Assembly: GCA_902761345.1 (NCBI GenBank)
Contig: CACWKD010000007.1
Location: 1-40,080 of the forward strand
Reading direction: 5' to 3'
Origin: an uncultured Ruminococcus sp.
Lineage (GTDB): Bacteria > Bacillota > Clostridia > Oscillospirales > Acutalibacteraceae
DNA: 40,080 nucleotides
This document shows positions 33,601-40,080 of this stretch, one piece after another. A model generated the notes under the pieces. The model worked only from the letters and a program-made list of their open reading frames with translations, was not told the DNA's origin and searched no databases. How positions within the stretch are numbered: the first letter of the stretch is position 1; every line of letters begins with the position of its first letter. A program made the position numbers and the translations under genes.

Positions 33601-34808
33601 TCAAGAAATTGTGTTCCGGCTGTGCTTAATCCTATCAAAAGGATATTTACGGTATTTTTCTTTCGGTCAATATCCTCATAGATAGGATTGGTAAACAAAT
33701 GTCGCTGAATTGCCGCAAGCGATCTTTTCTCTGCCTGTTTCTTTAATACTGAGTTTTCTCCCGTAAGCGTCCACTCGTTATCCACACCTGCTCCCGCAGC
33801 AACTCCGCCCGGCGCTGCAAAATACAAAGCATTCTTTATATCCGCAAGCAGTTCCTCACAGCTTGTATAACGATCCCCTCTTGTACATAAGGTCTTCTGT
33901 AAAATTCCGAGAAGCGTACTCTTCAGCTTTTCGTTTGAATTACGCTGCGAGCATTTTATCAGCTCGGAGGTTTCAAGCAGCGTTCTGAGTTTGTCATAAG
34001 ACTCATAATCATAGCGATAGTCTGTATATTTTAAACCGTCGTTTATAATTATCGAATAAAACAACACTGCGCCTATTGAAAATATATCAGACAGATTACA
34101 GGAATAATCATTTCCTGCCTCGGGTTCAACAAAGCCGTAAGCGCCTACTGCGTAAGGCGGTACGTTGAATACTGAACAAGCGGTATTTACATCAAACATA
34201 GATAATGTCTGAGGAAGTATTTCATCACCCGAAACTTTAAAACCAAAATTATCGGGCTTTATATCTCTGTGCAAAAGGTTTGCCTTATGAAATGCGCAAA
34301 TACATTTCGTTAAGGTTTCAATTGACAGCAGTATGTCATAAAGCTTTTTTTCGGGATCGATAGTCGGGTGCTCGTGTATATCTTTACAAAAATCACTGTA
34401 TATCTTAAGCTGTGGATCGGGCGTCCATATATATGATGTTCCCGTTATATTACAGTCCTCGTCACAGCCGTAATATATTTCAAACGCAGGTACAAATGCA
34501 GCAAGTTCGGGGTTGCTGCGTTCAAAGATCATCATTTTATACGGCTCAAGGTACTCTTTTTGAAGCCTTAAAAACTCCTCTTTTTCCTCTCTGCACCCCT
34601 CGGGAATTACAACCTGTCCGTTCTCATCTCTTGTAAGCGATTTTATAGCTCGTGGGTAAAACTCTTTTAATACGCCCGAACCCGTGTTCATATTATGTGC
34701 GTTATAACACACGGCAGACGCGCCGCTCGGCTCTATTTTGCTGTCGATAATAAACCTGCGTTTAAACTTTTCGCCGTCCGCCATTCCGCATAGCAAAACA
34801 CTATCCAT
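30648..34808 (-). CDS. Kinase-like / Rossmann-RyR-like / PD-(D/E)XK nuclease fusion protein
   Basis: This is a 1386-residue multidomain protein. Residues ~15-330 form a Ser/Thr kinase-like domain, with lysine 48 in GVLKEFYP, HRDIKPDN at 180-187, and DVN at 206-208 where DFG is usual. The glycine loop is only EPSGASAV. Residues ~387-545 begin NILLIGLSTAGTQFL, a Rossmann/TrkA-N-like fold. Residues ~625-675 contain MEHRRWVVEKLCTGY, resembling RyR domains. Residues ~835-975 look like a further Rossmann-type sensor (NPERIIYTAYCKDTKEIQKI). Residues ~1262-1375 form a nuclease: LEGRILEVYVY (E1266), NEFDCIV (D1300), FIECKATG (E1313, K1315), as in Card1/Can2 (DUF1887). ATG at 34808 follows GGAGG. It is third in an operon with a PP2C phosphatase. 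Confidence 0.8.
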   Translation of the reverse strand: MDSVLLCGMADGEKFKRRFIIDSKIEPSGASAVCYNAHNMNTGSGVLKEFYPRAIKSLTRDENGQVVIPEGCREEKEEFLRLQKEYLEPYKMMIFERSNPELAAFVPAFEIYYGCDEDCNITGTSYIWTPDPQLKIYSDFCKDIHEHPTIDPEKKLYDILLSIETLTKCICAFHKANLLHRDIKPDNFGFKVSGDEILPQTLSMFDVNTACSVFNVPPYAVGAYGFVEPEAGNDYSCNLSDIFSIGAVLFYSIIINDGLKYTDYRYDYESYDKLRTLLETSELIKCSQRNSNEKLKSTLLGILQKTLCTRGDRYTSCEELLADIKNALYFAAPGGVAAGAGVDNEWTLTGENSVLKKQAEKRSLAAIQRHLFTNPIYEDIDRKKNTVNILLIGLSTAGTQFLDTTLQIMQIPGKTIKVTVISKSEKEIEKYLKDRPDLEVFFDINEETSRDEVYGSIHFITHTFSVDTISDNQSYINELFSDDSEKPDYVFVAAGKDADTLAIVKSFALPCQTCFVWKGSHFHDRELQGLIPVYVSDDIKTTPEYAEIERMALNVHLIWNKNLNIKFGDVRNDFKKDYNHHSCVSFVIAAKYKLYSIGIDMDIHNLSKAANDYSKYISENAEDRNALVYMEHRRWVVEKLCTGYTNRDVYECADGKTKTKKEHVCLVRSSPFDALSTGKWVAQNGKINKKLWDNGGDYQVSEDEPTEYEKLDELEKVSVDLHCVYMEEANKLGVETLFNSHIISGIRERLSGHRTALSVFHELITCMKDIWNNETDQCSRYAGLVKSCLYFIKNDEDISVPDRKWLKDSIEALDKQFKIVQLSRQYHNYKDDDIALVDGIPFILTYSADMCLAIPFIAGKKMGDRTELFSNVAVPTIVNPERIIYTAYCKDTKEIQKITDTLKYISQYMDRKQFRSKIEFIIGTKMGKDDFDSDEMIQKFRDESDCKVERVRFVKGKTLDEFIPDLEKKLNDRAKKTPWFYLEKNSSPVSTGTISTSDTISRMYSSIASYHFDSSKMIFDEISGADVFRYVKRDTFITVSDVFALHKSTNVSGDKPEFYESYGELWNKYSCSNMNKCAWKFICGILKNYAANHDTYVKFEATDNDTLLSKPNIYKYRLSNSCRRAAARIIEALKQRNMISGNSNVKILNTGSCLVTVECSYQWEDKFKKLFDNEIFLRDDDFIKIDINPKHNIIKVIFDDLRVVNCPVKNDRDREINEAGYGILSFLSRNGYIRNYSVSDDRKSISFTYSTAQIKDLLTLEGRILEVYVYHKLKKCGYFDDIRSSFEINWENNFSKNEFDCIVTKGFSTVFIECKATGELSLDYYTKLFALSNTFGINMTAVIIADCIDNEENEQLIEHGEDFNIITISGREITNVCNKVLDILNN

Positions 34809-34831
34809 ACAGTTTTCCTCCATTTTTTATA

Positions 34832-35533
34832 TCAGCTTTTAAAAGAGCTGCCAACCAGATCCATAGAAATAATACTGCAATCGTCAACTCTTTCTTTGTC
34901 TGTTAAAAGTTTAAACAGACTATTATAATCCTGCTTTATCAAAACCTCTCTTACGGCAGGATCTATTTTGTTCCTGTTATACATCAAATGCCATGCACCG
35001 TCCGAGCAGATCACAACCGAGTTAATGTCATCTGTACTTATAACGCCCGAGTTTGAGTGCATATATCCGTTTAATGTAGTTGTAACGCAACAGCCCTCAC
35101 GACTGTCGGACGGCATTGACAGCACGGTAAAGCTTTCATTGCCCGAAACTATAATAAGACTGTCGCCAAGACTGAAATAGTATATCTCGTTTCTGTTATA
35201 GTCGATCACGGCAAATGCTATCGTACTTGCATACTCGTCAATATCAGCTTTCCTTTTTTCTGCCTCGCATTTCAAAGCAACATTAATATCCGAAAGCAAA
35301 CTTCCTGCGATCTCATAAGAATTGCGGTCAAAAATTGTTTCTCCCGTTGCTTTTAAAAACTCCTTTGTTATATCGCAGGCTATTCTTGCCCCGTCGGCAG
35401 AATATTTGCCCGAGGAAACACCGTCTGCCAAAATAATATAGGACGTGTTATTATTTTTCTCGTATAACACATAGTCCTGATTTTGAGCGTTGTCATAGCT
35501 ATGGTGCTTCCCTGCTTCACTCATGTAGTTCAT
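34832..35533 (-). CDS. PP2C-family Ser/Thr protein phosphatase
   Basis: This is a 233-residue stand-alone PP2C phosphatase. It has the metal-binding pattern: QD near residue 20, LADGVSSG with D37-G38, FSLGDSLIIV, VVICSDGAW and the late DDCSIISMD. It would remove phosphate from Ser/Thr, most likely opposing the kinase domain of the next gene 23 bp downstream. No membrane helix is seen, so it is cytoplasmic. The ATG at 35533 has GGAAGGGG upstream. Earlier in-frame starts overlap the preceding gene and have no ribosome site. Confidence 0.9.
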   Translation of the reverse strand: MNYMSEAGKHHSYDNAQNQDYVLYEKNNNTSYIILADGVSSGKYSADGARIACDITKEFLKATGETIFDRNSYEIAGSLLSDINVALKCEAEKRKADIDEYASTIAFAVIDYNRNEIYYFSLGDSLIIVSGNESFTVLSMPSDSREGCCVTTTLNGYMHSNSGVISTDDINSVVICSDGAWHLMYNRNKIDPAVREVLIKQDYNSLFKLLTDKERVDDCSIISMDLVGSSFKS

Positions 35534-35564
35534 ATAATTTTCCCCTTCCAAATCTAAACACTTT

Positions 35565-37355
35565 TCATATATGGCTCGCCGCATAAGACGAGAATATTAC
35601 AGCTATATCAAATATATTTTTATCGTTTACAGGCTGATAATGCGCCATTTCAAGATATGCGTTCAAACCGCTCATAGGGTTTGTGTAATCGTTATACACA
35701 TCTACCAGACTTTTGTATCGGTTTTCATTTTCGATCTTCGCATTATAGTAATAATAATACGCTGTAATAAGAGCTGTTCTCGTCATGAACTGAGGACTTT
35801 GTATATTCATAGTAGAAACAGGTCTTGATGAAACCTCACGATGTTCCTCGTTTACCGTTTGTTTATTCTCCTGTTCTATAAACACATTACCGAGATAGCT
35901 GTTAATTGCAAAGAGCAGCTTTACAAATTTATCAAGCTTCTCGGGATCTTTTCTGCGCGCGTTCTCAAAAAACTCTCCGTTCATTCCCTTTTTCAATCCC
36001 GAAACATCTGCAAACCATAGTCCGTAATTGCAGTTTTCTCTCTTTACAGACAAATCGAAATGTTCCATATCTCGAATTAGCTTATTATAAAGTCTGAAAG
36101 CAGTATAAGACGATGACTGCGTTTGCATACTGCTTTTTGCACGCTGTTTCTGTTCTCCCTTGCTGTCAACGTAATCCTCCAATTCAAGACTGCAATCGTA
36201 ATTCTCTGCGATATACCTCTCAAAATCATCTTCCGACAGGTCAAACACCTCCTGTGTCATCTTGGAAGTAAAATAACGTGTTGCCATATTCCTTGATACA
36301 TTAAGAGTATTCTTGTTCGTTAAAGATGACAGTCTCTTTATCATTTCCTCTGCGTTCTTTATTTTCATACTCCTTTTCATATCCTTTGACAGATAATATA
36401 CATATACCATTTCGGCAAAGTTCTTATAATTTATTCCCTGTCCCGAGGGGTCTATTTCATATGCCGTAATGTTTCCCGAATATGCGTTTGTTAAATACCT
36501 CATAAGGTTATTGGAATAATAATCCTCGAAAAGGTTTTTCTGTATATCGGTTTCGTAATCAAGTATCTGCTCCATATTTCCGTTTTCACAGTAAAAAGAC
36601 ATATTGTATACTATTGCAAAAAGGTACAGATCTCTCTTTATCGAACCTCCTGCTTTAAACCTTCCGCAGGCAAGATCATCGCAAAGACGCAGTAAACCGT
36701 ATTTTCCCTCAGGCTGTTTCTGTGCTTTTGTTGCCGTTTCAAGCACAGCAAAAATATCGTCATCAATATTGTTGATCACGTCATCATTAGAATTTGCGTC
36801 AGCACCCTTTTTCCCCTCTGCATATTCTACGATATACTTTTGACCGTTATAGATACATACCTTTGACTGCTTCGGCTTGCCGTTCTTTTTTAATACTATA
36901 TTACCGTCATTATCATAAACATCTGCCGTATAAGTAAGATAATTTCCATACTTAATAAACTGCTTTAATATTCTGAGCCTTAACGTACCGTCTTGCCAGT
37001 TGTCGCTTTTATCACACACTCTGTCAACTATTCTGAGCATTGACTGTTCGGGGGTGGGATAATCGTCAAAGTTTGCAAAAAGAGTTTCGAGTATTTTTGT
37101 TTCTATATCATCAAACGAGGGCAGTACAGTTGTATCAACAAGTTCCTCAAAATACTCGTCTTCTCTCATGGAGTCGCAGGGTATCTTCAGACAAGCAAAC
37201 ATTCTCATAAGTTCTGCTCTTATACTCGGCTTTGCAGACGGAGCTGCTTCCTTTAACTGCTCAAGCTTCATCTCAAAATCTTCTCCTGTGAGCATTGAAG
37301 CGAGCATATTCTCACGCTTATCTTTCATCTTTACAGTTAGTCTTTCGTTCACCAT
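35565..37355 (-). CDS. Unrecognised 596-residue protein, first gene of the kinase cassette
   Basis: This is a soluble, mostly helical protein with no family I recognise. The N-terminal part (to ~140) has basic/acidic helices. A short insert near 145-200 reads like two beta strands and a low-complexity asparagine/aspartate loop. The best-conserved-looking stretch (about 220-255) is LLRLCDDLACGRFKAGGSIK followed by RDLYLFAIVYNMSFY. The C-terminal third is rich in tyrosine. No ATPase or nuclease motif was seen. ATG at 37355 follows GAGGTGG. A GTG nine bases upstream overlaps that site. It lies 31 bp before the PP2C gene and is likely its operon partner, possibly a sensor, scaffold or phosphorylation target. 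Confidence 0.75.
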   Translation of the reverse strand: MVNERLTVKMKDKRENMLASMLTGEDFEMKLEQLKEAAPSAKPSIRAELMRMFACLKIPCDSMREDEYFEELVDTTVLPSFDDIETKILETLFANFDDYPTPEQSMLRIVDRVCDKSDNWQDGTLRLRILKQFIKYGNYLTYTADVYDNDGNIVLKKNGKPKQSKVCIYNGQKYIVEYAEGKKGADANSNDDVINNIDDDIFAVLETATKAQKQPEGKYGLLRLCDDLACGRFKAGGSIKRDLYLFAIVYNMSFYCENGNMEQILDYETDIQKNLFEDYYSNNLMRYLTNAYSGNITAYEIDPSGQGINYKNFAEMVYVYYLSKDMKRSMKIKNAEEMIKRLSSLTNKNTLNVSRNMATRYFTSKMTQEVFDLSEDDFERYIAENYDCSLELEDYVDSKGEQKQRAKSSMQTQSSSYTAFRLYNKLIRDMEHFDLSVKRENCNYGLWFADVSGLKKGMNGEFFENARRKDPEKLDKFVKLLFAINSYLGNVFIEQENKQTVNEEHREVSSRPVSTMNIQSPQFMTRTALITAYYYYYNAKIENENRYKSLVDVYNDYTNPMSGLNAYLEMAHYQPVNDKNIFDIAVIFSSYAASHI

Positions 37356-37371
37356 AAAAACCACCTCTGAT

Positions 37372-37436
37372 CTTAAATATTTAAGTATCTCCTGTTCTGC
37401 CTAAATTATACACGATAAAAAAACTGCTAAATTATA
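37372..37436 (-). promoter_or_regulatory. leader of the kinase cassette: -10-like direct repeats and a palindrome
   Basis: On the minus strand TATAATTTAGCAG (37436-37424) and TATAATTTAGGCAG (37410-37397) are near-identical direct repeats 27 bp apart, each with a perfect -10-like hexamer. A 14-base perfect palindrome, CTTAAATATTTAAG (37372-37385), lies just upstream of the ribosome site. Clear -35 boxes are missing, as expected if activated or operator-controlled. The remaining bases up to 37595 are AT-rich and hold nothing else I can name. Confidence 0.45.
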
Positions 37437-37595
37437 GGGGCAGAAATCAAAAAACACACATTAATGCATAAAAAATATAATATCATAGCTATTAAATTAT
37501 ACCATATTACCGTTATTAATACATTATTATTTCGTTTTTGTAATCTTTTTTTGTGACAAAATTCTACATAATCAATTTGTTTATTTTCACCAAAG

Positions 37596-37630
37596 AAAAA
37601 CTCTTCCCTACTTTGCCTGCGGGGAAGAGT
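37596..37630 (-). terminator. terminator of the glycosyltransferase operon
   Basis: ACTCTTCCC (37600-37608) and GGGAAGAGT (37622-37630) form a perfect 9-bp stem, followed by TTTTT on the minus strand. It starts 10 bases after the glycosyltransferase stop. Confidence 0.85.
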
Positions 37631-37640
37631 AATATTTATA

Positions 37641-39224
37641 TTATTTTTTCATACCGAGCATTACATAAACCATTGCGGAAAATAAACAGAATGCGGAAAC
37701 CAACGCTATTGTTGTGTAATTTACAACTTTTACAGCTGTACTGTCTTTTTTGCTGTTATCCTCGATCTGCTTCGGGAATAATCCTGTAAATAACGCTCCC
37801 GTTATCATTGTTGGAAGTATATAGCGGAAATCCATTGAACAGTTATGAGGATAGTTAAATGCGAATACAATAAAGTTTACAAACAAAAGCAGATGATACG
37901 ATACAATAAACAGCTTCATATCTCTATCAAGATACTTGCTTTTAGTAACACAGCAGTATATCATGGCTATTATTGACAATGCGATAAGCACCATATTCAA
38001 AATAAGCAGAACTCTGCAAACCGCAGTCGGAACATTCTCATATTTATACTCTCCGAAAAGCGATGTTTTAATTATCGACACAAACGGATTATACTCGAAG
38101 TATTCCGCTCCTGTATGAACTCTGTTCAGGAACACATTTTCAAAAGGATCATACGATAAATCAAAAAGTCTTTCGTACGCAGTGTGAAAACCGATATACT
38201 GATCCGATGTATCGGCAAGTCTTGGAACGTAAGTAAATTCAACCTTGTATTTTATGAAATTCCTTACAGAAAACCACAATCCAAGCGGCAGACATACACA
38301 ACCGAATATACAGAACTGTCCTATATTATCGGTCAATCTCTTTTTATCCTTTATCAGCTTTATAAGGAAAAGCAATGCAATAGGCAGAGCAACAAGCGCT
38401 GCGGACAGCTTTGCAGACATACCTGCGCCTATTGAAAGAGCAATAAGCAGAATATTTTTTATTGTCGGGTCTTTATACCACCTTATAGCAGTATAAATCG
38501 AGAGCATCATAAACAAAAATGCCAAACCGTCATTATTGATACTTCCTGCTATCAGCATTGTACTGGGGTGGAACGCAATTATCGCCAGAGCAATTATTTT
38601 TGGTTTTTTGATTATATTCAAAGCGTCAAGTATTCTTTCACTCACAACCATTACACAACACGAATAAAAGAGTGTTAAAAACTGAATACTTCCGATCGCT
38701 CTTTCATATGACGCGCCAAATGTTGTGAGCAATCTCATCCACAATGCGGCAAGGAAATGGTGCAAAGGCGGATGATAAAATTGCGCTCTTGTTGTCGGGT
38801 CAAAATCGGGGAGCTTAAACCCATTATTATAGAAAAACTCAATATAACCTGCATGACCCTTTTCAGAGCCGAAATCATACACATCGTGCTGTCGATGACG
38901 TGTAGTTGAACTCACCACAGTATACAGACAATAATTAAGCCTTAATATAAAACCTGCCGCAAAAAGAAGCAGTATAATATTTCGTGAACTAAGCTTATTA
39001 TTGATCTTGAGATAAATCGCCGCTCCGCCCAAAACAAGCATAGCCGTTATTACAAGAGGAGTGCCGTTATAAGCCTGCGTTTTATCAAATACAATTGTAC
39101 ATAGTACGCATAATATCGCAAATGCCGCAAAGCATTTCTTTGCCAAACTCTGGTCAAAATCAGTTTCACGCTTTAATACATTTTGTGTCTTAGCGTTTCT
39201 GAAATTTGCGGAAACTTTACTCAT
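37641..39224 (-). CDS. GT-C membrane glycosyltransferase (PMT/ArnT-like)
   Basis: This is a 527-residue membrane protein with about 11-12 helices. The first large outer loop holds HRQHDVYDFG and RAQFYHPPLHHFLAALWMR, matching the loop-1 acidic/histidine pattern of GT-C (PMT/ArnT-like) enzymes that use lipid-linked sugars. AGSINNDGLAFLFM in the next loop is also typical. It would transfer a sugar onto a lipid or protein on the outer face of the membrane. The substrate is unknown. AAGGAATG precedes the ATG. It begins 6 bases after the stop of the FAD oxidoreductase, so the two form an operon, perhaps for surface glycans. Confidence 0.8.
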   Translation of the reverse strand: MSKVSANFRNAKTQNVLKRETDFDQSLAKKCFAAFAILCVLCTIVFDKTQAYNGTPLVITAMLVLGGAAIYLKINNKLSSRNIILLLFAAGFILRLNYCLYTVVSSTTRHRQHDVYDFGSEKGHAGYIEFFYNNGFKLPDFDPTTRAQFYHPPLHHFLAALWMRLLTTFGASYERAIGSIQFLTLFYSCCVMVVSERILDALNIIKKPKIIALAIIAFHPSTMLIAGSINNDGLAFLFMMLSIYTAIRWYKDPTIKNILLIALSIGAGMSAKLSAALVALPIALLFLIKLIKDKKRLTDNIGQFCIFGCVCLPLGLWFSVRNFIKYKVEFTYVPRLADTSDQYIGFHTAYERLFDLSYDPFENVFLNRVHTGAEYFEYNPFVSIIKTSLFGEYKYENVPTAVCRVLLILNMVLIALSIIAMIYCCVTKSKYLDRDMKLFIVSYHLLLFVNFIVFAFNYPHNCSMDFRYILPTMITGALFTGLFPKQIEDNSKKDSTAVKVVNYTTIALVSAFCLFSAMVYVMLGMKK

Positions 39225-39230
39225 ATAGAA

Positions 39231-40080
39231 TCATTCCTTATTTTCGTCTTTTGTTTCGTGATATGATTTTTCTGTATTAACATTCCATATCGCACTCTTG
39301 TCTGTCGAACCCGACTTTATCGCCTCGGCAGTTCTGAAACCTGTAGCCATAGAATGATCCATATTGTTATATCTATGCTGACCGTTTCTTCCGATACAAT
39401 AAAGATTTTGATACATATTGAGCTGTTCGATAAGCTTATCCATTTGCGCATAAGTATCGAAGTATGCAGGATACGCTTTTTTGATACGCTCACGGTGCGC
39501 GTCAATAACTTGGTTAGTTGTGATAACTCCCATAGTTTCGAGTTCCTTTGCGGCAAACTTAATGCACTCGTCGTCTGTCATATTCCAGAAGCTGTCGCCC
39601 TCCTCGCAAAAATACTCCAGTCCTATCCATACGTATTTTTCGGGATCTGTAACAAGGTACGGACTCCAGTTGTTAAAGATCTGAATACGTCCGAGCTTGA
39701 CGTTAGTATCCTGAACGTATATCCAGCAGTCAGGTACGATATTGCCAAGCGTCTTTATATCTGTTTCATTCTTAAGATTAAGCTTATCCACAAGCAAACC
39801 TACCGTAACAAAATCTCTGTAAGGAAGTCCCTTCGCAATAGCGACTATATCATCACTCGGTTTATCGCCTGTCATACCTATAACAAGATCTTTTACAGGC
39901 ATAGATGATATAAATATATCTCCCTCTACCGTAATGCTGCCATTATCTGTTTCACATACAACTTGTGTAACTTTATTCTTATTGATCACAATATTTTTTA
40001 CAGAGTAACCTTTTCTGATAGTACCGCCGAGTTTCTCGATTTCCGACGCAACTGTTTCCCAAAGCTGACCCGGACCGTAC
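39231..40080 (-). CDS. FAD-dependent oxidoreductase (UDP-galactopyranose mutase-like), partial
   Basis: This is the C-terminal 282 residues of a FAD/NAD(P)-binding amine-oxidase-type protein. The frame runs off the window at 40080. Visible features are a central region DIFISSMPVKDLVIGM and the family's end motif IGRNGQHRYNNMDHSMATG, which contacts the flavin, followed by GFRTAEAI. YGPGQLWETVASEIEKLGG at the cut end matches the substrate-domain helix found in UDP-galactopyranose mutase and phytoene-desaturase relatives. The coupled glycosyltransferase gene suggests a role in glycan precursor chemistry. The N-terminal dinucleotide motif is outside the window. Confidence 0.78.
   Translation of the reverse strand, partial: YGPGQLWETVASEIEKLGGTIRKGYSVKNIVINKNKVTQVVCETDNGSITVEGDIFISSMPVKDLVIGMTGDKPSDDIVAIAKGLPYRDFVTVGLLVDKLNLKNETDIKTLGNIVPDCWIYVQDTNVKLGRIQIFNNWSPYLVTDPEKYVWIGLEYFCEEGDSFWNMTDDECIKFAAKELETMGVITTNQVIDAHRERIKKAYPAYFDTYAQMDKLIEQLNMYQNLYCIGRNGQHRYNNMDHSMATGFRTAEAIKSGSTDKSAIWNVNTEKSYHETKDENKE

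Noticed and set aside
28547-37355. CRISPR-Cas type III locus, prompted by the Card1-like nuclease
   Set aside because: No Cas10, Csm/Cmr or repeat array is seen. The nuclease-like domain sits in a kinase fusion instead.

Overview
The window looks like chromosomal DNA of a low-to-mid GC anaerobic Firmicute, most likely a clostridial (Oscillospirales / Ruminococcus / Eubacterium siraeum-like) gut bacterium. The evidence is a complete V/A-type ATPase operon, a PFL (UPF0210) + ACT pair, strong Shine-Dalgarno sequences (GGAGG, AGGAGG), near-consensus sigma-A promoters with 17-bp spacers, frequent TTG/GTG starts, and nrdR next to prfB. Genus-level assignment is inference. No rRNA, tRNA, CRISPR array, transposase or integrase was seen.

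Layout. 1-2.3 kb (+): yajC, then a membrane acyltransferase and a Crp/Fnr-type regulator, closed by a bidirectional terminator. 2.4-11.5 kb (-): the V/A-type ATPase operon in transcription order G/H-like stalk, C, I, K, F, E, A, B, D, followed by a small hypothetical gene. 11.5-13.1 kb (-): PFL-family protein and its ACT-domain partner. 13.2-13.9 kb: an AT-rich non-coding island with a nested palindrome. 13.9-15.0 kb (-): zinc-finger/DUF2628 membrane protein, divergent from prfB and nrdR (+). 17.1-20.1 kb (-): beta-carbonic anhydrase with a translationally coupled membrane alpha/beta hydrolase that looks frameshifted, then an ECF-like sigma factor with a membrane anti-sigma-like partner. 20.2-23.1 kb (-): HSP90-like ATPase and a TPR-like protein. 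23.3-30.6 kb (-): uvrB, a tandem set of ~31-33-residue single-helix microproteins (one copy broken), a hypothetical gene, a two-helix membrane protein, parE and parC. 30.6-37.4 kb (-): a three-gene signalling/nuclease cassette. 37.6-40.08 kb (-): a GT-C glycosyltransferase and a FAD-dependent oxidoreductase cut by the window edge.

The most interesting locus is 30648-37355. It encodes a 596-residue protein of unknown family, a PP2C phosphatase with its metal-binding residues, and a 1386-residue fusion. The fusion joins a Ser/Thr kinase-like domain, a Rossmann/TrkA-N-like domain with an RyR-like segment, a second Rossmann-like region, and a C-terminal PD-(D/E)XK nuclease resembling that of Card1/Can2 (DUF1887). 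Kinase, phosphatase, putative nucleotide sensor and nuclease in one small operon suggest a phosphorylation-gated, ligand-sensing stress or anti-phage system. That function is inferred and untested. The other leads are the microprotein array behind uvrB, the A6 frameshift after the hydrolase start codon, prfB without its usual programmed frameshift, and the palindromic island near 13.5 kb.
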